64,000 nucleotides of DNA from the NCBI GenBank assembly GCA_005656395.1, contig SRSI01000060.1:1116001-1180000 (forward strand), in the 5' to 3' direction. The stretch is from Strongyloides papillosus (taxonomy: Eukaryota; Nematoda; Chromadorea; Rhabditida; Strongyloididae). The position numbers were made by a program, and so were the translations under genes. The notes beneath the pieces were generated by a model that saw only the letters and a list, made by a program, of their open reading frames with translations, was not told where the DNA came from and did no database searches. Positions 39,723-51,259 of the stretch are shown here, one piece after another (within the stretch, counting starts at the first letter, position 1; each line of letters starts with the position of its first letter).

Positions 39723-41427
39723 AAATTGTACATCAATCCTTTTTTATTGATAATATGATTTATCTTTTTTTAAATAATTATTTCGGGAAAGTCCTAAAAT
39801 GATTAATATTTTGATTGCAAAATATGATAAAAGGAAAAATTACATATACTCTTTTATAATATCATTATATATTTAAAAAAAGAAAATATTAATTTTTGGT
39901 GATTTTGAAAAATAATATTATATAATTGTTAATGTATTTTTTTATAAATTAATTTTCCTTTAATAGTAATATTTTATAATTCAATCACATAACACCAATA
40001 TATTTTCTCCAAAATTCTATCGTAACTTAAACTTTAATAATTAATATAATCTGTCTAAATTTAATTATCCCCCTCTATTTAAAAATATGTTTTAATAGTG
40101 GTGTAATGAATAAAAATGAATGTTTAGAATATAAATGATTGTTTAAGAATTAAAAATTTTGAAAATTTACAAATTTATATAATGAGACTTTATTAATCTT
40201 TGGTTTTAAAATAAAAGACTGGCACTGAGTTGTTAATAAAAAGCTTATCTTTTCTAAAAGTGCAATCTTGGGATAATAATAATTGCTCAATTATGACAAT
40301 AAAAATGACAAAAAAATACGTTTCTTTTTCGTATCTTCTTTTTTTATTACACATATCTAATTTGTTATAATATTTAAGAAGTAAAAATGATTGATGAAAA
40401 TTGTTAAAATTGCTTATAATGAATATTTCGAAATAAATTGTTTACAAATTCCAATGGAAATCAAGGATATCAATGGACATTGACATTAATCATAATAAAT
40501 TTATAACTAATAAACAAAACCATCACTTCCCTATTGAAAAAAAGTAACAAAATATGAATATATATCTAATGTTTATTTGATTCCCACTAAGATCACTGAT
40601 GTCCTTGTTTATCTTATTCAGAAATTTTTATAATGATTTTTTAAGTAGGGAAATTATCTATTTTTTATGTTGTGTAAAAAGATAATTAGAGATTTCTATA
40701 GGGTATTAATGATTTTAAGTTAAAATTATTGAATTTCATAGGATAAAAAGTATGATTAATATATAGTTAAATGTTCTTTGATAATATTTCATCTCCTCTT
40801 TAATATTCTTGGTCATAGTAAACAATCAAATTTAATGTTTAAAATTTAATGTTGTTGACATTATTTCTTCTGAAAGAATCTTTGTACTAAGTTGTCGTAG
40901 GACAAGGAAGTCTGGCACCTTCAAATAATACGATAGTTTTAAATATGATTGAAAGTCTTTTTACAAAAACTTAGCTACCTCTATCTACAATAAAATTTTA
41001 AAGATTTCTGACATTTTAAAGTTAATAGACACCATTAATCATAAATTGTTTTTAGATTGTTAATTGAAACAGCTGAGAAAAGTTAGAAATGATCTTTAAA
41101 TAAATATTATATTTTTTACTTTACAAATAGTCATCAATTTTTAAAGAATATAATGTACAAGTATTCTCCTGTTGAATATACATTTATTCTAAGAAAATCA
41201 TTTTTTTATTAAAAAAAATAACTATAAGTCATTTATTATTCTCCTTTCAACAAATTCCTCATTGGTTGTGTAAAAAGATCTTCAAAATGCAAATGAATTA
41301 TATAATAACTTTGTCAAAGTCATCCACTAATGCTTTTCTTTTTTGTTGCGCATGTGTATAGATTATTACAAAGGGACCCTGTCAAGATGAATGTTTATAC
41401 TTAACAATACAATATAATGATGCCGAT

Positions 41428-41447
41428 CTTTCATAGGCCTATGAAAG
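41428..41447. repeat. 20-nt perfect palindrome
   Basis: Reads CTTTCATAGG followed by its exact complement, with AGGCCT at the centre. The surroundings (TGCCGATC before it) are also richer in G+C than the spacer. Confidence 0.5.
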
Positions 41448-41809
41448 TCTTATACATACGCCTTTCATTTACACATATGTTATATTAATTACATACTTCT
41501 TCTTTCTCTGCCAAGAAAATAATACTTAATGAAAAAGTTGTAGGACAATATTAGCTCCACCCAATTAAAAGTCTTCAAAAAGACACTTCTAGTCTCATTT
41601 TCTTCATATTTTATTAAACATATTTTATTATCGTAATCAACTTATTTAATAATCTGAAGTCCACTAAAAAGTTACATAATTTTATTTACTGTTTTGTTAA
41701 AAAAATAACATTATTTAACGTTTATTGTTTCTTTTTTAATTGATGTAAAATTTTATATAATTATATACACTTCCAGATATATTACAATAAAAATAGTCCT
41801 TCCTTATCG

Positions 41810-41970
41810 GAACCGTAGCCAGGCATTTTGTTTAATACATTGTGTTTCTAAATAGTGCTACTATAAAATTTTTTTAAGTCATACATCTAACGTTTGACTT
41901 AACTAAATACACCAAATCAATCATACAAAACTTTTCTTTTAAATAAATTTAATATTCCTGGCTACGGTTC
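41810..41970. repeat. 161-nt segment bounded by 14-bp inverted repeats
   Basis: GAACCGTAGCCAGG at 41810-41823 pairs perfectly with its complement at 41957-41970. The right arm ends nine bases before the insulin ATG. It is either a tiny MITE inserted in the 5' region or a structured leader. Confidence 0.6.
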
Positions 41971-41979
41971 ATTATAGTA

Positions 41980-42402
41980 ATGAATTCAAAAATACTACCA
42001 AAAATTTTCATTGCCATTTTTATTATTTTTTCTATCCAATATAATTTTAAAGTTAATGGAATGTATGCAAAATTCGTTTATAATGATGATGATAATGGTT
42101 ACAGACATTGTGGGAGGAACTTATTCAAGTTTTTTTCTCAATGGTGCCATGATTACAAAGTCCGTTTAGAAAAAACTAGTAAGTTTGTTTCTATGTTTTT
42201 CTCTTATCATAATTTAATAAATTAAGTTGGTACTGAAAATGTTCTAGAGATGAATTATAATAGCTTAAATAATAAAAATGGAGAATATGATAATGAGGAT
42301 CGGAAGTATTTATATGGGAAGTTAACTGAATTTTGTTGCACACATCGTTGCAACGAAACGACATTAGAAAAACTTTGTATTCCGAGACTCAATATTTTTT
42401 AA
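41980..42402 (+). CDS. Insulin-like peptide precursor
   Basis: Two exons (41980-42178, 42248-42402; 69-nt intron, phase 1) give 117 residues. A signal peptide of ~26 residues precedes the B chain: two cysteines exactly 11 residues apart (HCGRNLFKFFSQWC), as in insulin. A linker of ~35 residues contains a basic DRK step that could be the C-peptide cut. The A chain, in exon 2, has FCC, three residues, Cys, eight residues, Cys, the exact insulin spacing. This is the canonical six-cysteine pattern with no extra pair, closest to the C. elegans gamma-type class that includes INS-1 and INS-18. It would be a secreted hormone acting on a DAF-2-type receptor. The specific orthologue cannot be named. 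Confidence 0.92.
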
Positions 42403-43450
42403 TATCTGTACCTGTCATCGCATTATTTTTTTTTTCAATTGCTGTCAAAAGAAACAACGCAAAAATGTCAGCCAATTATATAATATATAAATATAACGTA
42501 TTTTTAATTGTTTTATAATAAAATTATTGATATGTTGATGGTAACATTATAAATTAATCAAAGTTTTTTACATTTAATAAGTTTTTCAAGTAAATAATGA
42601 AATTTTTTCACATATTTTCTTAATCAGTGATAAATAATAATTTCCTCTTTCATATTATTTCAAACAAACTTTTTATATTTGTGTATTAATTAATAGTATT
42701 AAAATAAGTTCAAAAATCTACTTAATATAATGTATTATATACACTAATATAATCCATATAATAATTAATACAGGACCAATATACTGACATTTCTATTTTT
42801 CTAATGTTTATTATTTTTAAAAGAAAATATAACTTCTATATAAAAATACTTCATTAAATATATAATTCTCAATGATATATCACTGACAATCAGCCTTTGG
42901 CCTTCATTCCCTTACAATTGATATGAAACACGTAAACATCAGGTAATTTATGTTTAAAATATGATGCTTATTAGGAAAAATATGTGTTATATTTTATTCA
43001 CATATTAATAATATACAATCTTCCAGTTTTAATTATATTATGAAAAATTAGTAATATTAGAAATTGATGCTAATGTGATATCCTTGTACAAGTTCATTTC
43101 ATCCCGACAATCCAATTTTCATCAGCATATCTATTAAAAATATTATAGCTAGACAAATTTAATTTGATTTATTATGACAAGATGTCACTAACACAATTTT
43201 GGAGATAATCATCGGATCAAGGGTAGTTTTAGAGGAATTTGAAGAAGCTAACAACCAAAAACAAGTTATCTTTGCAATGTAGGATGGGAAAAGTTGTGAG
43301 AATTATAGTTGATATAAGAACTTAACATTTTATTTAATCAAAATTAATTAATATATTTCATTTATTTTCATTAGTTGTAGAAAAATTTTAGACTAATTTT
43401 CACAATAACTTTTAAAAATACTTTTTTATTTTTTATATTGTAAAGAAATT
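42403..43450. other. Spacer, no gene seen
   Basis: A+T-rich DNA between the insulin gene and the next secreted protein. A slightly G+C-richer stretch (~43080-43310) leads into the promoter of the next gene. No repeat or RNA gene was recognised. Confidence 0.45.
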
Positions 43451-45200
43451 ATGTTTATAAAATGTTTTATTTTAATTTTTCTAATAACCTCCACCCGTGG
43501 AAGAGGTGATAAACTTCATCTAGAATTTTCAAAGAACGAAGAAAATGTCCACAGATATTCATTAGATTCATTGGAACCTGAATTAGCTAGCACCATATTT
43601 TCTAATTTAGCAGTAAATCCACAAATAAGAACTACCCTTAGACCTACAGTAAAAAAAATCAAAAAATTAGTTAAATCGTCGTCAGAAATAAATTTTTTAG
43701 GTAAAATAATTAATATTTCTAACTTATTTTTACTATTTTTCAGTACGTGTTAAAAAAGATACTGATGTTATGAGTCCTGATTATGCCAATATAAATAGTG
43801 ATTTTTTAAATTCTGATGATATTATGTTTTCTCATGATGAGAGTAGTAGCAGTGAGATGAAACAAGTTAAATCTTTTAATAAAGATTTTTCACATTCATC
43901 TATAGATACAAATATTAAACAACAGGTCTTTGTTGATAACAAATCATCAATTATTAAAGGAGATGAAAAAAATGCAGATATAGAGACTGTTACTATAAGA
44001 CTACCATCACAAGATATTCAAATTGATAAGGAAGATAAAAACTGGAGAAAAATGACAAAAGATGATTTTAAAAATAGTGGTAATCATGAAGAAATTTCAA
44101 AAGTAGTGGGAGAAGGAAAAGAAGAAGAAAATCTGGTAGACGAAATAAGTGGTGCAAAAAATTTAGATGATTTTTTTAACAGTTTTGATTCCTTCTCTGA
44201 TTATCCAGATATTTCAAATCGTGATAAACGCGATATTAGGAAAATAAAAGAATTATCAAGTATAATAAAAAATAAACGTAAAATTCGAATGGGATATATT
44301 AAAATTGACATAGGAAGTAATGTTATTGAAAAATCAGATATTAACCATGATACGACAATACCATCCAACAGTGATGAAAATTTTTTAGAAAATGTTGATG
44401 GTAAAAATGATTTTACTAATGAAGTTGGTAGTCATCAAAATAAAACAGAAATTAGCAAAATATCTAGAAATAAAGCAAACAATGATACTGATCAGGAGAT
44501 AGACTTAAATAGTAATAATACCAAAGGTCTAGAAAATACAATGATATTTGAAAATTCGATGAATGAAACTTTTTTTGAAAACAAAAATGTTAATAGTGCT
44601 AATTTAAATGGTGAGGTAGTAAAGACAAATGATTTTATAAATAAAAATGATACATTGAATCTTAAAAATGATACATTAATTGATGATGATTCATTAAAGT
44701 TAGATGCGATTAATGATTCATCTATGAACACCAAAACAAATCTACAAAGGAGTGAAATAATCAAAACGTATTGGAATATTTACTATAATAATGGGACGAC
44801 AAGAAAAGAAATGATAACTAAGAAAATGGAAGTTGAATCAACCACTTCACATAGTAGTTTAGAAGGAAGTATTTTTGACAACTCTACAATGGTATCAAAT
44901 ATCAATTCATCAAAAAATCATGAAAATAATAAAAATACTACTTCAATTAGTTTGCCTTTCATCGGTATTGATAATCTTGTTACATTTCCAAGTAACAATT
45001 TAAATCAAGATGAACCAACTGATAGCAACTCTATTTATGCAGATTTTGAAATTGATAAACTTGAAAAACCATTAAAATACAAAAATTATTCAATGGATTT
45101 AGCATCAACAACAAAAAAAGATAAGATAGTTGTTGCAACAGAAAGGGGTATCATACGAAAAGTACATAATTTTCGTTCCCATTTTATACGTCCGTTCTAA
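43451..45200 (+). CDS. Orphan secreted acidic low-complexity protein
   Basis: Two exons (43451-43700, 43744-45200; 43-nt intron, phase 1) give 568 residues. A signal peptide of ~17 residues is followed by a hydrophilic chain rich in Asn, Asp, Glu, Ser and Lys, with almost no cysteine and many Asn-X-Thr/Ser sequons. It looks disordered. A basic step (RDKRDIRK) near nt 44220 could be a proprotein cleavage site, and the C-terminal ~40 residues are basic. No domain was recognised. It could be a precursor, a matrix glycoprotein or a secreted effector; none is supported by direct evidence. Confidence 0.72.
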
Positions 45201-47546
45201 TGAACATTATTATTAATTCCCAAATTAAGCTAACTATTTCAACATTTTTTATTTATCAATAATGATATATTGCAATTAAAATAAATTTTAATTATAAATG
45301 TAAATGATATTTATAAAGTTATAATTTTAAAAATTTACTATTTTTAAAACACCTTGAAAATTTTTAATTATTTTGGACAATTATATAAATATTTAAGTGA
45401 TTTTCTTGTAGAATAGTGGCGGCAGTGTTACTTTGATGAGGTATATATTAAAGATTCATATGTCAATTGCAATTTAAATAAACAATGAGAAGTTGGCAAA
45501 ATTTTTAAAGGATACTTTAAAGTTCTAAAAAGTTTTGCCTTTAGATTAATGGAATTGTCAAAAGAATGGTATAGAATAAATAATCAGTAGTCAATTGTAG
45601 ATCATTTATAGATGATAGAATAATAATTAAAAACATATAACTTATTCAAACGAAAATAATTATACTATACTATTATTCTCCTTTATTAAAAATATTATAC
45701 ATATAGTTTAATTTTAGCTATATCAGTGATATTGTTATTTACATCAATGTTATAGTTTAAATAAAACTTTTGAATAAATTTATAATTTATTTATAAATAT
45801 TTCTTACTGATTTTAGAATCCATATTCGAATAGGATGATATTTGTATCTACCATCATTTTCAATGAGTTTAAGCTTTATATTATCTAAAAATTATTCATA
45901 TTGAGACATTATTTTCATGATATAAGAAATTTTTCTAATAATTAATTTGTCTATAAGCTTATTTTTGCTGTTTTGAATATCGTTTTTATTAATAACTAAA
46001 ATTATTTTCATTCATTAAAAATATCTAGCAACCTCAATTAGTGTATCAATTTTAAGAAAGCTTTTTCAAAAACAGTAAGGAAAAGTATTATAAAGATAAT
46101 ATTTTAAAGTTTTATTGCAGCTTTTGATTGACATATAGTAAGTTAACACAATAGAACAATCACCTATCTGCATTTGTTGTAATAAAAATATTATTCTTCC
46201 AAGCTACCATTAATCAGAGTTTTATAAAAATATTATCTTTTCTTAAATACACATAACAATAGGTAAATTACGTTTGTCTACTATCAACAATCCATTAAAT
46301 TTGATAGATATATATGTTAATAGCAAGTTGGCGCATCATAAATTTAACTGATTAGTGTGAAGAAAAATTGTAAGTAAAAGTATGACAATAAATTTATATA
46401 TTTTATTCTTGTTATTTCAAGATTCTTGAATATTTAAATATTAATTTTATGTAAAGAGATTAAGTAAAACAATGTTTATTCTAATATATATTTATGATTT
46501 AGCAAGATGTATGATGGGTTTTTATAATAGATGAGTGGGAATGATTAAAGTAGGTGAATGATTAAATAATATGATGTAAATGTCAATTTGTAACAAAACC
46601 AGAAATCCAAGCTTACAACTCTGGTCAGAGATTATAAAATTAAATATTTTAATGTAGGTATCTTTTTTCTTTATTTTTTTTTCATTCTATTGTTTATTTA
46701 TAACTTTTATATGTTTTTTCGTGTTAAAAAATGTCATAATTAAATAGTACTTTTTAAATAACATTTTATTTTTTAATTTTATTGTTATATTTCAAAATTA
46801 AAAAGATACTGAATTGTTATATAATTTATGGTCATCTGTTATTAAAATATCTCTAACCTCTTATCTTATCTTTATAATATAAACAAAAACATGTGATAAA
46901 TAAAAAGTTCAAGATTTACGATAAGTAACATTAAATCAGTAGAATATTTAGTGATTATAAGGTGTTTGTTGAAACAATGATATACGTATAATTTTATAGA
47001 TAGATAAAAACTTTCAAGAAGTAAATGCCAACACGTGTATATGGTTGGTGTAAACTATATTATTATAATATATATTGTGAATATATTACTGTTTATATAA
47101 TTTATTAAAATATTATTATTTATTTATTTGTTATATTTTTTTACACTCCAATTGCATGTTTTTTAAAACAAAGGTAATTGTTGTATGTACTCATGATTAA
47201 CAAGCGGTTGTTTACAATGGTCCTTTGACCCATTTGAAGATACGGTAGATCAAATTTCAGTAAAGACATAAGTTTTATGTCCTTCGAATTAGTCTACCTG
47301 ATGTAAAGTTATTTTTACCACTACTTTTACTATAATTAACTTGTTTAATTAGCATTGCCATATGTTTTTTAGAATGCTTTTGTAACTAAAATTTTACTCA
47401 TTTTTTTTGTATTTTCCAACATATGCTAACTTAATACTATAAAATTTATTTATACCAGATTTTCTTTTTTTTGTAAAAATTTATAATAATTTTGGAAATA
47501 TTTTAGAAAGTTTTTATTACAATCATTTTTTGTCTAATAATAAAGG
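45201..47546. other. 2.3-kb spacer upstream of the TGF-beta gene
   Basis: A+T-rich, no open frame of note. Probably includes upstream regulatory DNA of the ligand gene. No transposon ends or RNA genes were recognised. Confidence 0.45.
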
Positions 47547-49496
47547 ATGTTGTTGAGAGCCTCCCAACAACTGTTAATATGTGTGTTAATATTTTGTATT
47601 ATCTACATACCAAAATACACAACTTCTGCAATTTTTAATAATTTTAATCCAAATGAAATAGAAAATAAGAAATATTTCCATAAAGGAATGAAGGAGACTG
47701 TTAAAGAGATGTTAAATTATAACAAATATCCAATCAGTATGTTTAAAAGTACTTTTTATATTAAATTTTAAATATAGACTCTTCTCAAAAATATTCTCGT
47801 AAAGTAACATCACCAGCTGGGAAATATATGTTAGCTTTATTTGACAAATATACTAAATCAGCAATAGCAAATTTATCGTACAGCGACTCCAATATCATTC
47901 GTTCATTCAATCCAATTCCTTGTAAGTTAACCAAAAAGTGTACTTTTTTTAAAAGCTGTACAGATTAAATCTTTTTACATATCTAATTTTTAAACTATCT
48001 AATATTATAAATTGTCTCATTTGCAATTGTAATAATTTTAAGAAAGTAAGAGTAACAAATATTTATACTTTTTAAAATTAGCAATTTGTCTTCCTGTTTA
48101 TCAATGGCTGATTAGATAATTAGTTAAAATTTATGTCAATTTTATTTCAATTGTTATATTATAAATATACTAAATAATGTAATATTAAATTGTAACATAT
48201 AGTATAAAATAGACAACTTCTAAAAATAATATTTAAGTAACAATCTGTTAAATACATTAAACTTTTAACAATATTTTCAGATTTAAGAGATATACGTTTT
48301 AAAGACTCATTAGTTTTTAACATTTCTGTCATTGATACTAATGAAGAGGTATGTTATCACATCTTAAAGAATAACGATTCTTATATTTGAGAAATTTAAG
48401 ATTTTACGAGCTGACCTTTACATATATCAAAAGCATCTACCAAAAAATCTTTTTAATTACCAAATTCCTGATATAGTTTCTATTGACACTGATGGATTTG
48501 AATTGAATTTTAAAGGAAAAAAATTGGAACATAATTTATTCTTTTGGAATGTTACGGTTTCACTAAAAAATGCAAAAAATCAAAAAAACAACTACTTAGT
48601 CTTTGTGGTATGCTATTATTTTTTTAAGCATTACTAACATACATTTTTTCTAGTTTAAAAAAAATTCAAAATATATACCACTTAGGAGTATCATCCAATC
48701 AAATAGTCCATTCCTTTTAGTATATAGTGAATCAGATGCTTCACGAAAAGAAGCAATTGATAGACGTCTTAAAAAAATGGCTTATGAAGATAGTGAAGAA
48801 AGTTTAGATAATCATGTAGTGAGTGGTCGTGAAGAAATTGGTAGAGGTAGACATTTTATGGGAAGACAAAAAAGACAAGTTGATTATATGACATACAATA
48901 CACAAAGTCGTGTTAACAACGAAGATTCTGTTAAAAAATATGTCAATAAATTTTTTGTTAAAGGGCCTAAAATATTAAATGGTAATAAGAGAAAACATAG
49001 AAGAGGTAAAAAACAAAGAAATAATTTTGATTTAAATGATCCAATGATGGGATTTGGACAGGAAGTTGAAGAGAATATTAAGGAAGAAAAAGATATTGAC
49101 ATGTTAGCTAAAAATGATGATAGTGATTCAAATAAACCTGCTGGTTTAAAATTACTTGATGGAAAATATTATGATACCCAAAAATGTGGTAAACGAACAT
49201 TAAAAGTTAAATTTAGTGATATTGGTTGGGGATCTAAAGTAATAGCACCAAAAATTTTCGAAGCTAATTATTGTTCTGGAACATGTTCATTCCCTTTGAC
49301 AAAAGATGTACGTCATACAAATCACGCTATCATTCAATCATTACTTTATAACATGAAGGTTGTTCCAAGTATCCCAAATATTTGTTGTGCTCCAGAAAAC
49401 ATGGATTCATTGACAATTTTATATTTTGATGAGCAAGATAATGTTGTTTTAAAATCTTATCCTAAAATGAGTGTAACATCATGTGCATGCATTTAA
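47547..49496 (+). CDS. TGF-beta/BMP family ligand precursor
   Basis: Five exons (47547-47736, 47778-47921, 48281-48348, 48392 or 48401-48607, 48654-49496) join in phase to 483-486 residues. The signal peptide is followed by a TGF-beta propeptide with the typical ADLYIY strand and the FLLVYSES strand near its end. Two basic sites, GRQKR and a cluster ending GKKQR, are candidate furin cuts. The mature domain begins at CGKRTL and has all seven knot cysteines: CGK, YCSGTC, ICC and a final CAC. FSDIGW and NHAIIQSL place it in the BMP group. Candidates in C. elegans are DBL-1 (body size, innate immunity) and TIG-2; I cannot choose. The second Trp of the usual GWxxWI motif is Lys here. An AATAAA lies at 49835. 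Confidence 0.92.
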
Positions 49497-50124
49497 ATAA
49501 CGAATATCATATGCTATTTAGAGGTATTCCAAATAAGGCAGATATATAATATACATGTTAATGTAGTAGTTTAAGAAGCTTCTATCTGCAATATGATTCT
49601 CATTTACCTAACCCTTTTTAATCGTTCCATTAAAAATGTAAACATAAAAAATACATAAACAATATTATTTGTAGTTTTACCTTTTTATATTTTTTTATTA
49701 ACAATCAAAGAAATTATTCCCAAAAAACATTATCTTATCTTTATTGAATTAAAAATTATTATTATAAAAATGGAGGAATAAAATGTAGTAAAAATACCAC
49801 ATGTTTTTTGTTATCGTTTGTATATATGTAATACAATAAAGTAATTAAACAAAAATATATAATTAGCATACAAAAAAATAAGTAAAAAAACCAGAAAAAG
49901 AAAGGAGATTTAAGATTGATTTAAAAGCTTCTTATTTTACAAAGAAAAATGTTTGATTATAAAGAAAAAAGTCATTCTTAGTTTTTTTTTTGTTGATAAA
50001 ATTTGTTTTTAATGAAATGTCAATTTTGTATACCTTTCATTTTTCTTTATAGAATATTATTATTATACATATATATATTTAAAGTTCGAGCGAAAAATTT
50101 TTGTATATTTTATATAAAGTTATT
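49497..50124. other. Spacer with 3' UTR and possible acceptor
   Basis: Carries the probable 3' UTR of the TGF-beta gene. A TTTCTTTATAG acceptor-like site ends at 50052; the frame behind it has a stop, so it could only serve a 5' UTR or spliced-leader addition to the next gene. Confidence 0.45.
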
Positions 50125-51259
50125 ATGTATGTTATTCAAAAAAATGAATGTATTTCACAATCAACTATTGAGAAGACAATTTCTAATAGACCATCTAAAG
50201 ATTCATATAATTGTATTTCATCGTTACAATTACATGATTTGAATGTCGCAATAAAGGCAAATCGTCAAGATCTGGTTGAATTTATTCTTTGTCATAATGA
50301 CAAAATAAATTTAGATTCCAATTTGATTAGATTGCCACCCATATGTTTGGCAGTACAAACAAGGAATATTGAAGTTGTAAATTTATTACTAAAGCATGGA
50401 TGCGATGTTAATAAATTGTTTGTTTATGATTATAGAAGTCTTATGACACCATTAATTTTTGCTTCAACTTTTGGTGAATATAATATTGTTAAATCACTTT
50501 TGGTTAGTTCTATTTTATTTTTTTAATTAATTTTATAATTCTTTAAGGAATATGGAGCAGATCCTAATATAACGGATAATTCACATCGATCACCCCTAAT
50601 ACATGCTATTGAAAATGGACATTTTTCTATATGTAAAATGCTAATTGAGTATAATGCAAATGTTAATTTACCTGAAAAAAATGGTTATACTCCATTGCAC
50701 ATTGCTTGCAAAGATATTAAAACACAAACAAAATTGATTAATCTTCTTGTATCACATGGAGCAAATTGTGATCAACTTGATTTTATGGGAAGATCATGCA
50801 TAGATATCATTGTTATAAAAGATTACCTTACTGATTATTACAATGAAGAGGAATGGAGAAGTGAGGAAGATAAAAATAAACTTTTAGAAGTGTTTGAGAC
50901 AATTGAAATATTATTATCATCAATGAATCATACAAGTAAATGTAATTTATATAGGTAAAAATGTCATAATTAAAATTAATATTTTTTTAAGGTTAATTAT
51001 TAAGAAAAGAATGTTATCTAATATGATTCATAATTATAGATATGATCAAGATATTCAAACAAATATTTTAATACGATTTATTTTATCATTAATTACAAAA
51101 CCTTCGTCTTTAAAGACAATTTCAAAGCAATCGTTAAATTCTATCATCAAAAGGCATATAGAAAAGCATTCAAGTAAAAGATGGAAACAGTTAGAAAAGT
51201 TATATACAATCATACCTCTTGAAATAATTGATTATTTAAAGTACAAAGAATATCTATAG
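50125..51259 (+). CDS. Ankyrin repeat and SOCS box protein (ASB-like)
   Basis: Three exons (50125-50502, 50548-50954, 50992-51259; introns 45 and 37 nt) give 350 residues. ATG at 50125 is the first in frame; the frame is open a little further upstream but without an ATG. Four to five ankyrin repeats run from about residue 30 to 210, with clear GxTPLHIAC and LLLKHGCDVN cores. The C-terminal ~45 residues fit a SOCS box: PSSLKTISKQSLNSII, a basic helix, then IPLEIIDYLKY. ASB proteins recruit Elongin B/C and Cullin 5, using ankyrin repeats to choose the substrate for ubiquitylation. A stretch of ~60 charged residues with an EEEW motif separates the two parts. The substrate is unknown. Confidence 0.85.

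Larger units (their letters stand above)
39723..41979. other. Spacer with a palindrome and an inverted repeat
   Basis: No gene was found. It holds the shn-1 3' region, a 20-nt palindrome at 41428-41447, and a 14-bp inverted repeat (41810-41823/41957-41970) just before the insulin gene. TATAAAA at 41871-41877 is a possible TATA box for that gene. Confidence 0.5.

Noticed and set aside
42333..42518. 61-codon frame overlapping the insulin A chain
   Set aside because: The competing frame gives the exact A-chain cysteine spacing, and phase from exon 1 supports it.
44492..44764. 90-codon minus-strand frame
   Set aside because: Antisense to the acidic secreted protein; no independent support.
48392..48400. 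Choice between two exon-4 acceptors in the TGF-beta gene
   Set aside because: Both TTTGAG and TTTAAG sites keep frame and differ by three residues; sequence alone cannot decide, so no separate feature was made.
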